64,000 nt of DNA from Mycobacterium sp. GA-2829 (GCF_001499965.1 NZ_LQIT01000017.1:1-64000); one strand, 5' to 3'. Positions 16,520 through 25,663 are shown, counted from the first letter of the stretch. Translations and numbers: made by a program. The notes: generated by a model from the sequence alone, not told the origin.

Positions 16520-17550
16520 GCACCGAAGTCAACACCGAAGGCAAGGGGTCGGGAGGCGCCACCACCGTGGCGTCCGCGATCACCGGGGAGCCGGTGCGGC
16601 TGTTCTCCAGAGAATGGTTCACCGGCATCACCCTGCGCTACGCGATGGTGATCATCCTGCTGCTGGTGATCGCCTACTTCAGTTACCGCAGTGCGCGGTT
16701 CTCGACGCTCGACAACGTCGTCACCATCCTGGTGGCCGCCGCGCCGTTCGCGTTGATCGCCCTCGGTCAGACGCTGGTCATCCTGACCGGCGGCATCGAC
16801 TTGTCGGTCGGCAGCGTGATCGCGGTGTCCGCGATGGCAGGCGCCGCGACCGCGAAGGCCAACCCCGGTCAGGTCTGGATGACGGTGCTGGTGGCGATGG
16901 TGGTCGGCCTCGCGGTCGGCTCCCTGAACGGGATCATGGTGTCGCGGTTGAACGTTCCACCGTTCATCGCCACCCTGGGCACGTTGACGGCGGGCTCGGG
17001 TATGGCCTACGTGATCGGCGGCGGCGCCCCGATCAACGGGTTGCCCGCCGAATTCGGGTCGATCGCCAACACCAAGATCCTCGGGCTGCAGATCCCGGTG
17101 CTGCTGATGATCCTGGGCATCATCGCGCTGGCGATCATCATGAAACGCACCACCTACGGCATGCGCGTCTACGCCGTCGGCGGTAACCGCAACGCTGCCG
17201 AGATCGCCGGTATCAACGCCAAGAACGTGCTGTTCAGCGTGTACGCGTTCTCCGGCCTGCTGGCCGGGCTCTCCGGCGTCATGCTCGCCTCCCGCGTCAT
17301 CTCGGGCCCGCCCAACCTCGGCCAGGGTTACGAACTCGACGCGATCGCCGCGGTCGTGATCGGCGGGGCCAGCCTGATGGGCGGCCGCGGCACGATCTGG
17401 GGCACCGCGCTCGGGCTGCTGATGATCCAGACGCTCAACAACGGCCTCGACATCCTGGTCGTCCCCGCCTACTGGCAGGACGTCATCAAGGGTGTGCTGA
17501 TCGTGTCCGCCGTCGCCATCGATGTGTGGTCCTCGCGACGCCGAACTTGA
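16516..17550 (+). CDS. Sugar ABC transporter permease (RbsC type)
   Basis: 344 residues, with about ten hydrophobic segments from residue ~40 onward. Family signatures: LGQTLVILTGGIDLSVGS near residue 90, SRLNVPPFIATLGT, and GINAKNVLFSVYAFSGLLAG followed by GGASLMGGRGTIWGT, the region that contacts the ATPase. GTG start overlaps the ATPase stop by 4 bp. Membrane channel of the CUT2 importer for the operon's sugar or polyol. Confidence 0.95.
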   Translation: MSTEVNTEGKGSGGATTVASAITGEPVRLFSREWFTGITLRYAMVIILLLVIAYFSYRSARFSTLDNVVTILVAAAPFALIALGQTLVILTGGIDLSVGSVIAVSAMAGAATAKANPGQVWMTVLVAMVVGLAVGSLNGIMVSRLNVPPFIATLGTLTAGSGMAYVIGGGAPINGLPAEFGSIANTKILGLQIPVLLMILGIIALAIIMKRTTYGMRVYAVGGNRNAAEIAGINAKNVLFSVYAFSGLLAGLSGVMLASRVISGPPNLGQGYELDAIAAVVIGGASLMGGRGTIWGTALGLLMIQTLNNGLDILVVPAYWQDVIKGVLIVSAVAIDVWSSRRRT

Positions 17551-17604
17551 CGCCGCGCCACGAGTCCAAGGTTCCAAGACAACAACCACGAGAAGAGAAG
17601 AAAG

Positions 17605-18654
17605 ATGAAACTGGGGACAAAGACGTTCGCCATCGCTTCGGCGGCCGTGCTGGGGCTCGGGCTGACGGCCTGCGGGGCCGGGGACACCGAGGCCAACAGC
17701 GACACCACCCGCATCGGCGTCACGGTGTACGACATGAGCTCGTTCATCACCGCCGGCAAAGAGGGCATGGAGGCGTACGCCAAGGACAACAACATCGAAT
17801 TGGTGTGGAACTCCGCCAATCTCGACGTGTCCACCCAGGCCAGCCAGGTCGACTCGATGATCAACCAGGGCGTCGATGCGATCATCGTCGTTCCGGTGCA
17901 GGCGGATTCGCTCGGCCCGCAGGTCGCCTCGGCCAAGGAGAAGGGCATTCCGCTGGTGCCGGTCAACGCCGCACTGGACAGCCCCGACGTCGCGGCGAGC
18001 GTGCAACCCGACGACGTGGCCGCCGGTGAGCAGGAGATGCAGATGATGGCCGACCGCCTCGGCGGGCGCGGCAACATCGTGGTGCTGCAGGGTCCGCTCG
18101 GCCAGTCCGGTGAGATCGACCGCACCAAGGGCATCAACAACGTGCTCTCGCGCTACCCGGACATCAAGATCCTCGCGATGGACACCGCGAACTGGAAGCG
18201 CGACGAGGCCGTCAACAAGATGAAGAACTGGATCTCCGGATTCGGTCCCCAGATCAACGGTGTGGTCGCCGAGAACGACGACATGGGTCTCGGTGCGCTG
18301 CAGGCGCTCAAGGAGTCCGGCCGCAACGACGTTCCGATCGTCGGCATCGACGGCATCGAGGACGGGCTCAACGCCGTCAAGAGCGGTGAGTTCATCGGCA
18401 CCTCGCTGCAGAACGGGACCGTCGAGCTGTCCGCCGGACTCGCCGTGGCGAACAAGCTCGCCAAGGGCGAAGAGGTGAACACCAAGCCGGTGTACATCAT
18501 GCCCGCGATCACCAAGGAGAACGTCGACGTCGCCATCGAGCACGTGGTGACCGAACGGCAGCAGTTCCTCGACGGCCTGACCGATCTGACCAACAAGAAC
18601 CTCGAGACCGGCGACATCGCCTACGAGGGCATCCCGGGCCAGAAGCAGCCGTAG
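17605..18654 (+). CDS. Sugar-binding lipoprotein of the ABC transporter, copy 1
   Basis: 349 residues. Signal peptide with lipobox LGLGLTAC places a lipidated cysteine near residue 25, so it is anchored outside the membrane. The mature protein is a type-1 periplasmic-binding fold of the RbsB class ([46 protein letters not shown]). Delivers substrate to the permease encoded just upstream; the 54-bp gap contains AGAGAAGAAAG as ribosome site. About 85% identical to copy 2 by my own alignment. The DSLGP and DWK-type binding-cleft residues cannot by themselves define the ligand. Confidence 0.93.
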   Translation: MKLGTKTFAIASAAVLGLGLTACGAGDTEANSDTTRIGVTVYDMSSFITAGKEGMEAYAKDNNIELVWNSANLDVSTQASQVDSMINQGVDAIIVVPVQADSLGPQVASAKEKGIPLVPVNAALDSPDVAASVQPDDVAAGEQEMQMMADRLGGRGNIVVLQGPLGQSGEIDRTKGINNVLSRYPDIKILAMDTANWKRDEAVNKMKNWISGFGPQINGVVAENDDMGLGALQALKESGRNDVPIVGIDGIEDGLNAVKSGEFIGTSLQNGTVELSAGLAVANKLAKGEEVNTKPVYIMPAITKENVDVAIEHVVTERQQFLDGLTDLTNKNLETGDIAYEGIPGQKQP

Positions 18655-18684
18655 TCCAACACCCCTGAAAAAGAAAGAAGCAGA

Positions 18685-19734
18685 ATGACACTGACAACGA
18701 AGTTCGGTGCGATCGCCGCGGCCGGGGTGCTGGGGCTCGGGCTCACCGCCTGCGGGGCCGGTGACACCGAGGCCAACAGCGACACCACCCGCATCGGTGT
18801 GACGGTCTACGACATGAGCTCGTTCATCACCGAGGGCAAAGAGGGCATGGACACCTATGCCAAGGCCAAGAACATCGAGCTGGTGTGGAATTCGGCGAAC
18901 AACGACGTCTCCACCCAGGCCAGCCAGGTCGACTCGCTGATCAACCAGGGTGTCGACGCGATCATCGTCGTTCCGGTGCAGGCGGATTCGCTCGGTCCGC
19001 AGGTCGCCTCGGCCAAGGAGAAGGGCATCCCGCTGCTGGCGGTCAACGCCGCGCTGGAGACCCCGGACCTGGCGGGCAACGTGCAGCCCGACGATGTGGC
19101 CGCCGGTGAGCAGGAGATGCAGATGATGGCCGACCGCCTCGGCGGCCGCGGCAACATCGTGATCCTGCAGGGCCCGCTGGGCGGTTCGGGTGAGATCAAC
19201 CGCGGCAAGGGCATCGACAACGTGCTCGCCAAGTACCCGGACATCAAGGTGCTGGCCAAGGACACCGCGAACTGGAAGCGCGACGAGGCCGTCAACAAGA
19301 TGAAGAACTGGATCTCGAGCTTCGGCCCGCAGATCGACGGTGTCGTCGCCCAGAACGACGACATGGGTCTCGGTGCGCTGCAGGCGCTCAAGGAAGCCGG
19401 CCGCACCGGCGTTCCGATCGTCGGCATCGACGGCATCGAGGACGGCCTCAACGCCGTCAAGAGCGGTGAGTTCATCGGCACCTCGCTGCAGAACGGCACC
19501 GTGGAACTGTCCGCGGGGCTGGCTGTCGCCGACGCGATCGTCAAGGGCGAGGACGTCAAGACCGACCCGGTCTACGTCATGCCCGCGATCACCAAGGAGA
19601 ACGTCGACGTCGCGATCCAGCACGTGGTGACCGAACGGCAGCAGTTCCTCGACGGTCTGGTCGAGCTCACCGAGCAGAACCTCAAGACCGGCGACATCGC
19701 CTACGAGGGCATCCCGGGCCAGTCGCAGCCCTGA
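18685..19734 (+). CDS. Sugar-binding lipoprotein of the ABC transporter, copy 2
   Basis: 349 residues with the same lipobox (LGLGLTAC) and RbsB-class fold as copy 1, starting 30 bp after its stop. Differences cluster in the signal peptide, in the segment after QPDD-flanking residues 105-120, around residues 185-200 and at NKLA versus DAIV near 290, while the core is nearly unchanged. This is a recent tandem duplication; both copies keep open frames and ribosome sites (GAAAAAGAAAGAAGC precedes this one), so both are probably expressed. Copy 2 may bind a different stereoisomer or simply raise dosage. Confidence 0.93.
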   Translation: MTLTTKFGAIAAAGVLGLGLTACGAGDTEANSDTTRIGVTVYDMSSFITEGKEGMDTYAKAKNIELVWNSANNDVSTQASQVDSLINQGVDAIIVVPVQADSLGPQVASAKEKGIPLLAVNAALETPDLAGNVQPDDVAAGEQEMQMMADRLGGRGNIVILQGPLGGSGEINRGKGIDNVLAKYPDIKVLAKDTANWKRDEAVNKMKNWISSFGPQIDGVVAQNDDMGLGALQALKEAGRTGVPIVGIDGIEDGLNAVKSGEFIGTSLQNGTVELSAGLAVADAIVKGEDVKTDPVYVMPAITKENVDVAIQHVVTERQQFLDGLVELTEQNLKTGDIAYEGIPGQSQP

Positions 19735-19751
19735 CATCGGTTCGAATGAAG

Positions 19752-19783
19752 GCGGGCCCGGTCGATGACCGGGCTCGCTTTTT
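19752..19783 (+). terminator. Intrinsic terminator closing the polyol operon
   Basis: A 12-bp stem (19752-19763 with 19767-19778, one G-U pair) and a GAT loop are followed immediately by TTTTT. It lies 18 bp after the copy 2 stop codon and separates the operon from the convergent ATPase gene. Confidence 0.9.
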
Positions 19784-19849
19784 CGTCGAACGTGAACTCA
19801 GCGCGAAAATCCGGCCGCTTTCTCGCACTGGCTGCACGCTCGGCGTCGG

Positions 19850-22800
19850 CTAAGCGCTGCCGCGGGCCAGGGCCAGCACTTCCTCGGCGGTCGGCGCGCT
19901 GGCGGGGTGGTGCGACAGGCACAGCGGGGTGCGCACCTTGTGGAACGCCATCCCCTCCAGCGCGGCGTAGAACGTCCCGGACTGCAGCCTGCTGATGTCG
20001 GGGATCAGTCCGCCCTTCACGCGGGCCATCTCCTGGGCCACCGCGATCTGCGTCGACGAGTTGAGCAGACCGTAGAACTGGGTGGCCGCGTTCCCGGGGA
20101 TGCGGTTGTCCAGGCCCCTGGGCGCCTGGGTGGCGAACACCAGTCCCAGCCCGTACTTGCGGGCCTGCGACGACAACGCGACCGTGCTGTGCGTGCACGC
20201 GGTGGTGCCGACGGACGGGACGAAGTTCTGCGCCTCGTCCATCACCAGCAGCCCGCCCAGCGGGCGGTCGCCCGCGGGGTTGCGTTTGATCCACGCGAAC
20301 AGCGCCATCTGCAACTGGTTGACGAACCCCTCGCGCTGGGCGCCCTCGGTCAACCCGATCATGCTGATCACCGACACCCGGGCGCGCCGCCCCGGCGACG
20401 GGGTCAGCAGCACACCGGGGTCGAAGGCGGCGCCCTCGCCGCCGAACAGCGGGTCGTTGACCACCGAGGCGTGCAGGTTCTGCGCCAGTTCAGCGGCGAT
20501 GTCGCGGGCGCCCGCCAGCCCGCTCACCCCGTCGGGCAGGTCGGCGAGCAGCCCGATGAACCCGCGCAGCGAGGTCTCAGAGCGGCGACCGTAGTGGCGC
20601 AACGCTTCTCGCAGTACGGCGCGGGCGCGGTTGGCCTTGGCGGTCTTGCCGGTGATCAACGCGCGGGGTTCGAGGGCGGCGACGGCCGATTCGACCGCGT
20701 CGGCGAACTCGTCGTGATCGTCGACCACTCCGGCGAAGTCGGGCAGCGGCTGGAACGACAGCGGACGGCCACCCGACCGGCGCGGTGTCCAGATCACGAC
20801 CTCGGTGTTGGCCAGGTACTCCTCGGCGCGCGGGGTGTCGGCCGGATTCCACTCGGGCGGATACTGCGGCCACCGGGTGCCCAGCCGCGCCATGTCGTTG
20901 TTGGGATCGAGCACGATCGACGACACCCCGCGCAGCGCGCACTCCTCGATGAGCCGACGGAGCAGCACGGTCTTGCCCGAACCGGAGCCCGCGAACACCA
21001 CGGTGTGTTTGCGCAATGCGGCCAGATCGACCGAAAGCGGTGCGCCGTCGCTGAAGTCGAGGCCGATCGGCACCGCGGCCGGCGACCCGCCGACCGGGGG
21101 ATACCCCGGCCGCGGCGCCACCTCCGGTTCGGCCACCGGTTCGGACGCGGGCTCGGGCACCGGTTCGGGTGCCTCCCCGGCGATGTCGCCGAGCGCGGTC
21201 CGCAGCAGGGTGATTCCGTGCGCGGGTCTGCGGGTGACCAGCCAGGCCGCCAGGCCGGGTGCGTCCTCCTCGATGAGGTCGCGCAGCGCGCTCATGGTGC
21301 GGATGTCGTCGTCGGACATCGGCAGCGTGCGGCCGCCGGCCTCCTCGAACGCCGCGACCAGCGCCGCGGTCTTGGCGCCGCTGGGCCAGGATGTGTTGCG
21401 CAACAAGCACAGTCGTCGCCTGTCCGGGTCGGTGCCCAGACCGGTGTTCTGCACGGCGTTCCTGATGCGGGTCTGCGCGGCGATCGCATTGCCGGTCGCG
21501 ATCGCACGGAACGCCCAGTGCCGCTCGTCGTCGAGGGCGGCGTCCACGCTCTGGCGCAGCCGGGCGTGCAGCACGACCCGCTTACCCGGCGGCGGGTCGA
21601 GCCGGAAGAGCTGACCGCCGTCACCGAGTTCGGTGATCCACGCGTCCAGCGCCGCCGACAGCAGGCTCGGCACCGTGGTGTCCTCACCGTCGGGGTCGGT
21701 GGCCGCGGCCGGCACCGCCCGCCGCCGGTACTCGTTGAACCGGCGGTCGAGATTGCTTGTGTCGGTGGGGATCTGGACTTGGTGCTGGTCGTGGCCGTCA
21801 TCGAGTTCACCGGTCAGGTGCGTAAGTTCGACGACGGTGTCGAGGTCCAGGCAGTGCCGCACGTGGGCGTCGGCCCGCTTGAGCAGTTCGCGCGGAGTGA
21901 ACTGCGGTGCCTCGTCGAACGCCGACGGCAGGACCGGCCAACTCGGATAGGGCGGGACGAATCCGGTGGTGTGGTAACTCGCGGTGAACCGGCGCTCGAG
22001 GATGGCCCGGCCGATGTCCGCGGTCGGCAACGCCTCCAGCGGCCGAGTGGTGCGGAACCGGTCCTGCACCGTGGCGGTGGCCCGGTCCCGGATCGCCTCC
22101 CACGCGACCGGCAGGCAGGCCACCACACTCGCGGTGCGCCGCATGGTCTGGCGGATCGACATCAGCCCGTGCGCGACCTGTTCGAGGTCGCGGTTGTCCA
22201 CTGCCTCGCCGCCGCCGGTGCTGCGCACCGACTGCGCCAGCAGCGTGTCGATCTGGTCGATGGCCAACACCGCCGGCCCGGCGAGCGCGATCAGCCGGGA
22301 GATCTCACGCACCGACTCCTGCGGAGTGCTGGTGGGGGCAGGCAGTCCCCAGCGGTCGCGCTCCTCGTCGGAGTCGTCGTTACCGTCGAGGAAGGCCTGC
22401 CCGATGTCCTGCAGCTCCAGATCCGCGGAACCGAGCAGGACCAGCGCGCGCAGCGTGTGGCGGGTCTCGCGCACGGTCGCACGGTGCACCTTGTGCAGGG
22501 CGTTGACGAACTCGGTGAGCACCTCCGGGGTGAGGTCGTCGTCGCCCGCCACGGCTCGGCGGGCCGCGCGCCCGATGTGGGCGATCGAGGACAGTTCCCA
22601 CAGCACGTCCTGGAGCTGTGTCTCGCGCTGCCCGCCCGGGCGGCCGAGGCTCTCCAGGATGCCGCCGCGTGCGGACTCCCAGAAGCCGGCGGCGTCGAGC
22701 AGTTCGACGAGGAAGAAGTACCCGCCGCGCTCCTGCACCCGCTCGCGGACCTGACCGAGCAGATGGGTCTTCCCGGAGCCCGCCTGTCCCCGGATCACCA

Positions 22801-22981
22801 CGCCCAGCGGGGTGGACGCGGGGTCACGTTCGGCGTCCCCGAACGCGGCCAGCACGTCGTCGAGGGCATGTTCGTGCAGACCGTTGACGTGGACGCCGCC
22901 CTGGGAATGCCACAGGTCGTCGGCGGTCGGTGCCCACGCCAGGCGCAGACCGGCCAGGGCCTCGCGTTCGCGCGGATCCAT
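19850..22981 (-). CDS. Large dual-ATPase protein: N-terminal AAA domain plus C-terminal HerA/DUF87-like domain
   Basis: 1043 residues from ATG 22981, which shares a base with the upstream stop (TGATG). N-terminal ATPase: Walker A GQAGSGKT at 65-72 and a Walker B-like VLAIDQIDTLL near 235. A middle region of about 300 residues has no recognised fold, followed by a Pro/Glu-rich linker (PEPVPEPASEPV). C-terminal ATPase: Walker A GSGSGKT near 663-669, LLVMDEAQNF near 906, and FATQAPRGLDNRIPGNA, the arrangement of HerA/FtsK-type translocases. Two P-loop motors in one chain with a small winged-helix partner is unusual. Cytoplasmic and probably DNA-acting; role unknown, possibly genome defence or DNA processing. 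Confidence 0.8.
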   Translation of the reverse strand: MDPREREALAGLRLAWAPTADDLWHSQGGVHVNGLHEHALDDVLAAFGDAERDPASTPLGVVIRGQAGSGKTHLLGQVRERVQERGGYFFLVELLDAAGFWESARGGILESLGRPGGQRETQLQDVLWELSSIAHIGRAARRAVAGDDDLTPEVLTEFVNALHKVHRATVRETRHTLRALVLLGSADLELQDIGQAFLDGNDDSDEERDRWGLPAPTSTPQESVREISRLIALAGPAVLAIDQIDTLLAQSVRSTGGGEAVDNRDLEQVAHGLMSIRQTMRRTASVVACLPVAWEAIRDRATATVQDRFRTTRPLEALPTADIGRAILERRFTASYHTTGFVPPYPSWPVLPSAFDEAPQFTPRELLKRADAHVRHCLDLDTVVELTHLTGELDDGHDQHQVQIPTDTSNLDRRFNEYRRRAVPAAATDPDGEDTTVPSLLSAALDAWITELGDGGQLFRLDPPPGKRVVLHARLRQSVDAALDDERHWAFRAIATGNAIAAQTRIRNAVQNTGLGTDPDRRRLCLLRNTSWPSGAKTAALVAAFEEAGGRTLPMSDDDIRTMSALRDLIEEDAPGLAAWLVTRRPAHGITLLRTALGDIAGEAPEPVPEPASEPVAEPEVAPRPGYPPVGGSPAAVPIGLDFSDGAPLSVDLAALRKHTVVFAGSGSGKTVLLRRLIEECALRGVSSIVLDPNNDMARLGTRWPQYPPEWNPADTPRAEEYLANTEVVIWTPRRSGGRPLSFQPLPDFAGVVDDHDEFADAVESAVAALEPRALITGKTAKANRARAVLREALRHYGRRSETSLRGFIGLLADLPDGVSGLAGARDIAAELAQNLHASVVNDPLFGGEGAAFDPGVLLTPSPGRRARVSVISMIGLTEGAQREGFVNQLQMALFAWIKRNPAGDRPLGGLLVMDEAQNFVPSVGTTACTHSTVALSSQARKYGLGLVFATQAPRGLDNRIPGNAATQFYGLLNSSTQIAVAQEMARVKGGLIPDISRLQSGTFYAALEGMAFHKVRTPLCLSHHPASAPTAEEVLALARGSA

Positions 22982-23604
22982 CACCGCTCGATCGCGATCA
23001 GGTGCTTGGGCTGGTTGCCGATCCGGATCGCGGCGTCCCGGTCGGCCCCGGTGAGGGTCTTCTGGTTCTCCTCGGGGATCAGGCTCACTCCCGGCGTCTG
23101 GTAGAGGCGGGTCAGCGCGCCGTCGAGGTCGTCGCGGCCCACGTCGGCGAGTTCGGCCCGCAGCCGGGTCAGCGACACCCACGCGCCGGCGCTGGGCGCC
23201 AGCCGCTCGTAGGTCTGCCGGACCCGGTCGTCGACGCCGCCACCGCTCGGTGCCTCCGGGGGCAGGAACACGTCGGCGGGCCGCAGGTCGGCGGTCTCGA
23301 AGTAGCGCCCGAGCGCGCGCAGCACCGTGTAGAGCGCGCGGCCTTGCCCGGTGGAGCGCGGCGGCTGCTCGGCGCCGAACATGGTGCGGCACAGGGCCCA
23401 GCCGTCGTCGGTGAGTTCGTGCACGAGTGGGCGGCCCGCGGTCGTGTCGACGAGCCGGAGGCGGTTGAGCCGTTCGCGGCTGGACTTGTCGAGTTTGGGG
23501 CCGAGCCGCTCCAGCTCGGGGTTGGGCACCGGTCGCGCTTCGGACATCAGGACGAGCAGCACCGCTTGTTCGGTTCCGCTCAACTCGTCGACCGCAACGG
23601 TCAC
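22981..23604 (-). CDS. Winged-helix-like partner of the dual ATPase
   Basis: 207 residues from GTG 23604, behind a consensus ribosome site (AGGAGGACACCC). Residues 5-75 (TEQAVLLVLMSEARPVPNPEL ... LVHELTDDGWAL) look like a MarR-type winged helix, with a predicted wing ending in LTDDGW. The C-terminal half includes WVSLTRLRAELADV and ends with NQKTLTGADRDAAIR..GNQPKHLIAIE. No catalytic motif is visible. Its stop overlaps the ATPase start, so the two are translated as a unit; it may recognise DNA or recruit the ATPase. Long in-frame upstream extension is rejected in favour of the strong ribosome site. Confidence 0.72.
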   Translation of the reverse strand: MTVAVDELSGTEQAVLLVLMSEARPVPNPELERLGPKLDKSSRERLNRLRLVDTTAGRPLVHELTDDGWALCRTMFGAEQPPRSTGQGRALYTVLRALGRYFETADLRPADVFLPPEAPSGGGVDDRVRQTYERLAPSAGAWVSLTRLRAELADVGRDDLDGALTRLYQTPGVSLIPEENQKTLTGADRDAAIRIGNQPKHLIAIER

Positions 23605-23636
23605 GGGTGTCCTCCTGTCTGTCGTCGTGTCCAGTT

Positions 23637-24251
23637 CTACCGGGTGGTCGACGTCGGCGGCGGGACTGGCGCTCCAACAGGCACATCGGTGTACAGCGGG
23701 AGGTACTCCTCGGCGGAGAACGTGAATCCGCGCCCGCTGCGTTCGCTCAGACAGGACACCCCGGTGGCCTCCTGCACGTTGCAGCGGAACCCGGCCACGG
23801 CCAGGATCTGGTTGAACCGCAGCACCTGGGCGTCCTCGAGCCCGAACGGCGGGTCGTCGAGCGCCACGAAGGCCGGTTCGCCGTCGCGGCCGACCACGAG
23901 CGCGTTCGGTGTGGTCTCCTCGCCCGCGGCGTCGGGCACGGTCTCCGGCGCGCCGTCGATGCCCAGCGCCGCACCGCCGGAGGCCTGGCAGCCCACCTGT
24001 TCGCGCGGGATGACGCCGCACTCCCAGCGACCCGACGGGGTGGTGAAGAAGTAGCGGGTCGACCCGTCGACCGGGGCGCCGAAGTGGAAGGCGTTGGCCA
24101 GGTTGGTGTTGTTCAGCGGCGGCGTCGGGGGAGCGGCGGGCGGGGCCGACGCGGTGGGGCCGGTTTCGTCGGTGGTGACGACGGCGGGTCCGGAGCAGGC
24201 GGTGAGCGCCAGCACGACGAGTCCGGCCGGGAGGAAGGTGGATGCGCGCAT
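23637..24251 (-). CDS. Secreted lipoprotein of unknown function
   Basis: 204 residues from ATG 24251. Signal peptide with lipobox LALTAC gives a lipidated cysteine near residue 18, followed by a Thr/Pro-rich linker. The mature domain has NAFHFGAPVDGSTRYFFTTPSGRWECGVI and four further cysteines (WECG, VGCQ, FRCN, SCLSE), probably disulfide-paired. The FxTPSGxxxC pattern occurs in several actinobacterial exported proteins of unknown role. It lies 32 bp upstream of the winged-helix/ATPase pair on the same strand, but nothing shows a functional link. Confidence 0.75.
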   Translation of the reverse strand: MRASTFLPAGLVVLALTACSGPAVVTTDETGPTASAPPAAPPTPPLNNTNLANAFHFGAPVDGSTRYFFTTPSGRWECGVIPREQVGCQASGGAALGIDGAPETVPDAAGEETTPNALVVGRDGEPAFVALDDPPFGLEDAQVLRFNQILAVAGFRCNVQEATGVSCLSERSGRGFTFSAEEYLPLYTDVPVGAPVPPPTSTTR

Positions 24252-24299
24252 ATCGGTGTCCAAGCGTGCCAGCAATCGGTTCCCGGTGCGTGCTCCGGG

Positions 24300-25034
24300 T
24301 CACCCGACGCGGGCGGCGAGCAGGTGGCGCAGGGTGCGGGCGTTGTGCACGGCGTGGCCGCCGAGGTCGTTGTTGAAGTACACGAGCACCCGTCGGCCCT
24401 CGGCGTCCCAGCCGGCGATCCGGTCGGCCCATCGCTGCAGCGCGTCGTCGGGATAGGACCCGTGGTAGAGCGAGTCCTGGCTGGGGCCGTGCATCCGCAG
24501 GTACACCAGGTCGCCGGTGGCGCGGGGGACGCACCGTAACCCGGCGCCGCTCATGATCACGTAGGCGGCGCGGTGCGCTTCGAGCAGGTCGTACACCGCG
24601 GGGTCGTCCCAGGACGGGTGCCGCAGTTCCATCGCGACGGGAATCCAGTCGGGCATCACGGTGAGGAAGTGGGCCAGCAGCGCGTCGTCGCGTTCGATGG
24701 CGGGATGCAGTTGCACCAGCAGCGCTTCGCGGCGCTCGCCCAGCGCGGTCCAGCAGCGTTCGAACCGCTCCACCCACGGTTCGGGGGTGGCCAGGCGGCG
24801 GAAGTGGGTGAGCCCGCGGTGCGCCTTGACCGACATCGTGAACCCCTCGGGCAGCCGGCGCCGCCACCCTTCGAACGTGGCATCGCGCGGCCAGCGGTAG
24901 AAGCTGGCGTTGAGTTCGACGGTGTCGAATTCGGCGACGTAGAGACCCAGTCGTTTGGCGACCGACGTCCGCTCGGGATAGAGCACGCCGGTCCAGTGGT
25001 CGTACGACCACCCGGAGGTGCCGATGCGGATCAT
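24300..25034 (-). CDS. DUF72 family protein (YecE-like)
   Basis: 244 residues, complete. Family features: IRIGTSGWSYDHWTGVLYP at the N-terminus, FDTVELNASFYRWP near 40, FTMSVKAHRGLTH near 66, LLVQLHPAI, LVYLRMHGP and VLVYFNNDLGGHAVHNA at the C-terminus. DUF72 adopts a TIM-barrel fold of unknown enzymatic activity. Its ATG overlaps the stop of the HhH glycosylase gene (ATGA), so the two are coupled. Confidence 0.92.
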   Translation of the reverse strand: MIRIGTSGWSYDHWTGVLYPERTSVAKRLGLYVAEFDTVELNASFYRWPRDATFEGWRRRLPEGFTMSVKAHRGLTHFRRLATPEPWVERFERCWTALGERREALLVQLHPAIERDDALLAHFLTVMPDWIPVAMELRHPSWDDPAVYDLLEAHRAAYVIMSGAGLRCVPRATGDLVYLRMHGPSQDSLYHGSYPDDALQRWADRIAGWDAEGRRVLVYFNNDLGGHAVHNARTLRHLLAARVG

Positions 25035-25663
25035 TCCCCGCGCACTCCGGCGAAGACATCGTCATCGAGGGCCGCGCGCACCAGACCGGCCGCCAGTGTG
25101 GCCGTGCCGTTCTTGGCCAGGCGCTGCAACTCCTCCGGATCCTTCGGCAGGCCCAGCCTGCGGGCGGTGTCGAGGGCGCGGTCGTCGAAGAACGGCCGCA
25201 ACCACGTCCAGGTGTCCTGCACCTCGCGCAGGAAGATGTCGGCGCCGGTGTCGCCGATCCCCTTGAACTGCTTGAGTTTCCGCCGGACCTCGGCGGCGTC
25301 GTGATTCTCGGCCAGCCGCCGCAGGTCGCCGCCGAACTCGTCGCGGACGGTCTCGGCCATCTCGGTCAGCCGCGTCGCCGAGCTCTCGTCGTAGCGGGCG
25401 TAGCCGGCGCGGCCGAACGCGTCGATCATCGTGCGCCGGTCGGCGTCGAGCACCGCGTCCGGGGTGCGCAACCCCGCCGAGAACAGCTCGCGGGCCGCGC
25501 GCATCGCGACGGTCGCGTCGATGGGTTTACTGGCCAGCATGCACAGCACCAGCAGCTGGAACAGCGGCATCGGCTTGTCGGCGAGCGTGATGCCGGCCTC
25601 TTCGGCGTACGTCTGGCCTGCCTGATCGCGCAGGCGCGAGACGATGTCCTGCTGTGCGCTCAT
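25031..25663 (-). CDS. Endonuclease III-like HhH-GPD protein lacking the iron-sulfur motif
   Basis: 210 residues from ATG 25663. The helix-hairpin-helix element is clear (LKQFKGIGDTGADIFLREVQ near residue 140), followed by WTWLRPFFDDRALDTA in the position of the catalytic aspartate segment. Only one cysteine is seen (LVLCML), so the C-terminal 4Fe-4S cluster of Nth/MutY is absent. Probably a DNA-binding base-excision-type protein; substrate unknown. Coupled to DUF72 by a 4-bp overlap. Confidence 0.82.
   Translation of the reverse strand: MSAQQDIVSRLRDQAGQTYAEEAGITLADKPMPLFQLLVLCMLASKPIDATVAMRAARELFSAGLRTPDAVLDADRRTMIDAFGRAGYARYDESSATRLTEMAETVRDEFGGDLRRLAENHDAAEVRRKLKQFKGIGDTGADIFLREVQDTWTWLRPFFDDRALDTARRLGLPKDPEELQRLAKNGTATLAAGLVRAALDDDVFAGVRGE

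Noticed and set aside
16285..19737. Long open frame (1150 aa) on the minus strand opposite the binding-protein genes
   Set aside because: Antisense shadow of two well-defined lipoproteins caused by GC-rich codon use; no start, ribosome site or domain of its own.
19784..19849. Region after the operon terminator containing GCACGCTCGG, similar to the 64-bp palindrome arm
   Set aside because: Only the short arm-like sequence matches and there is no paired inverted copy.
19907..23104. 1065-aa open frame opposite the dual-ATPase gene
   Set aside because: Shadow frame with no motifs, whereas the minus strand has intact Walker motifs.
22981..25065. Single 694-aa frame joining the winged-helix gene to upstream sequence
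   Set aside because: The upstream part is an antisense or out-of-frame reading of the lipoprotein and DUF72 genes; the strong ribosome site at 23604 defines the true start.
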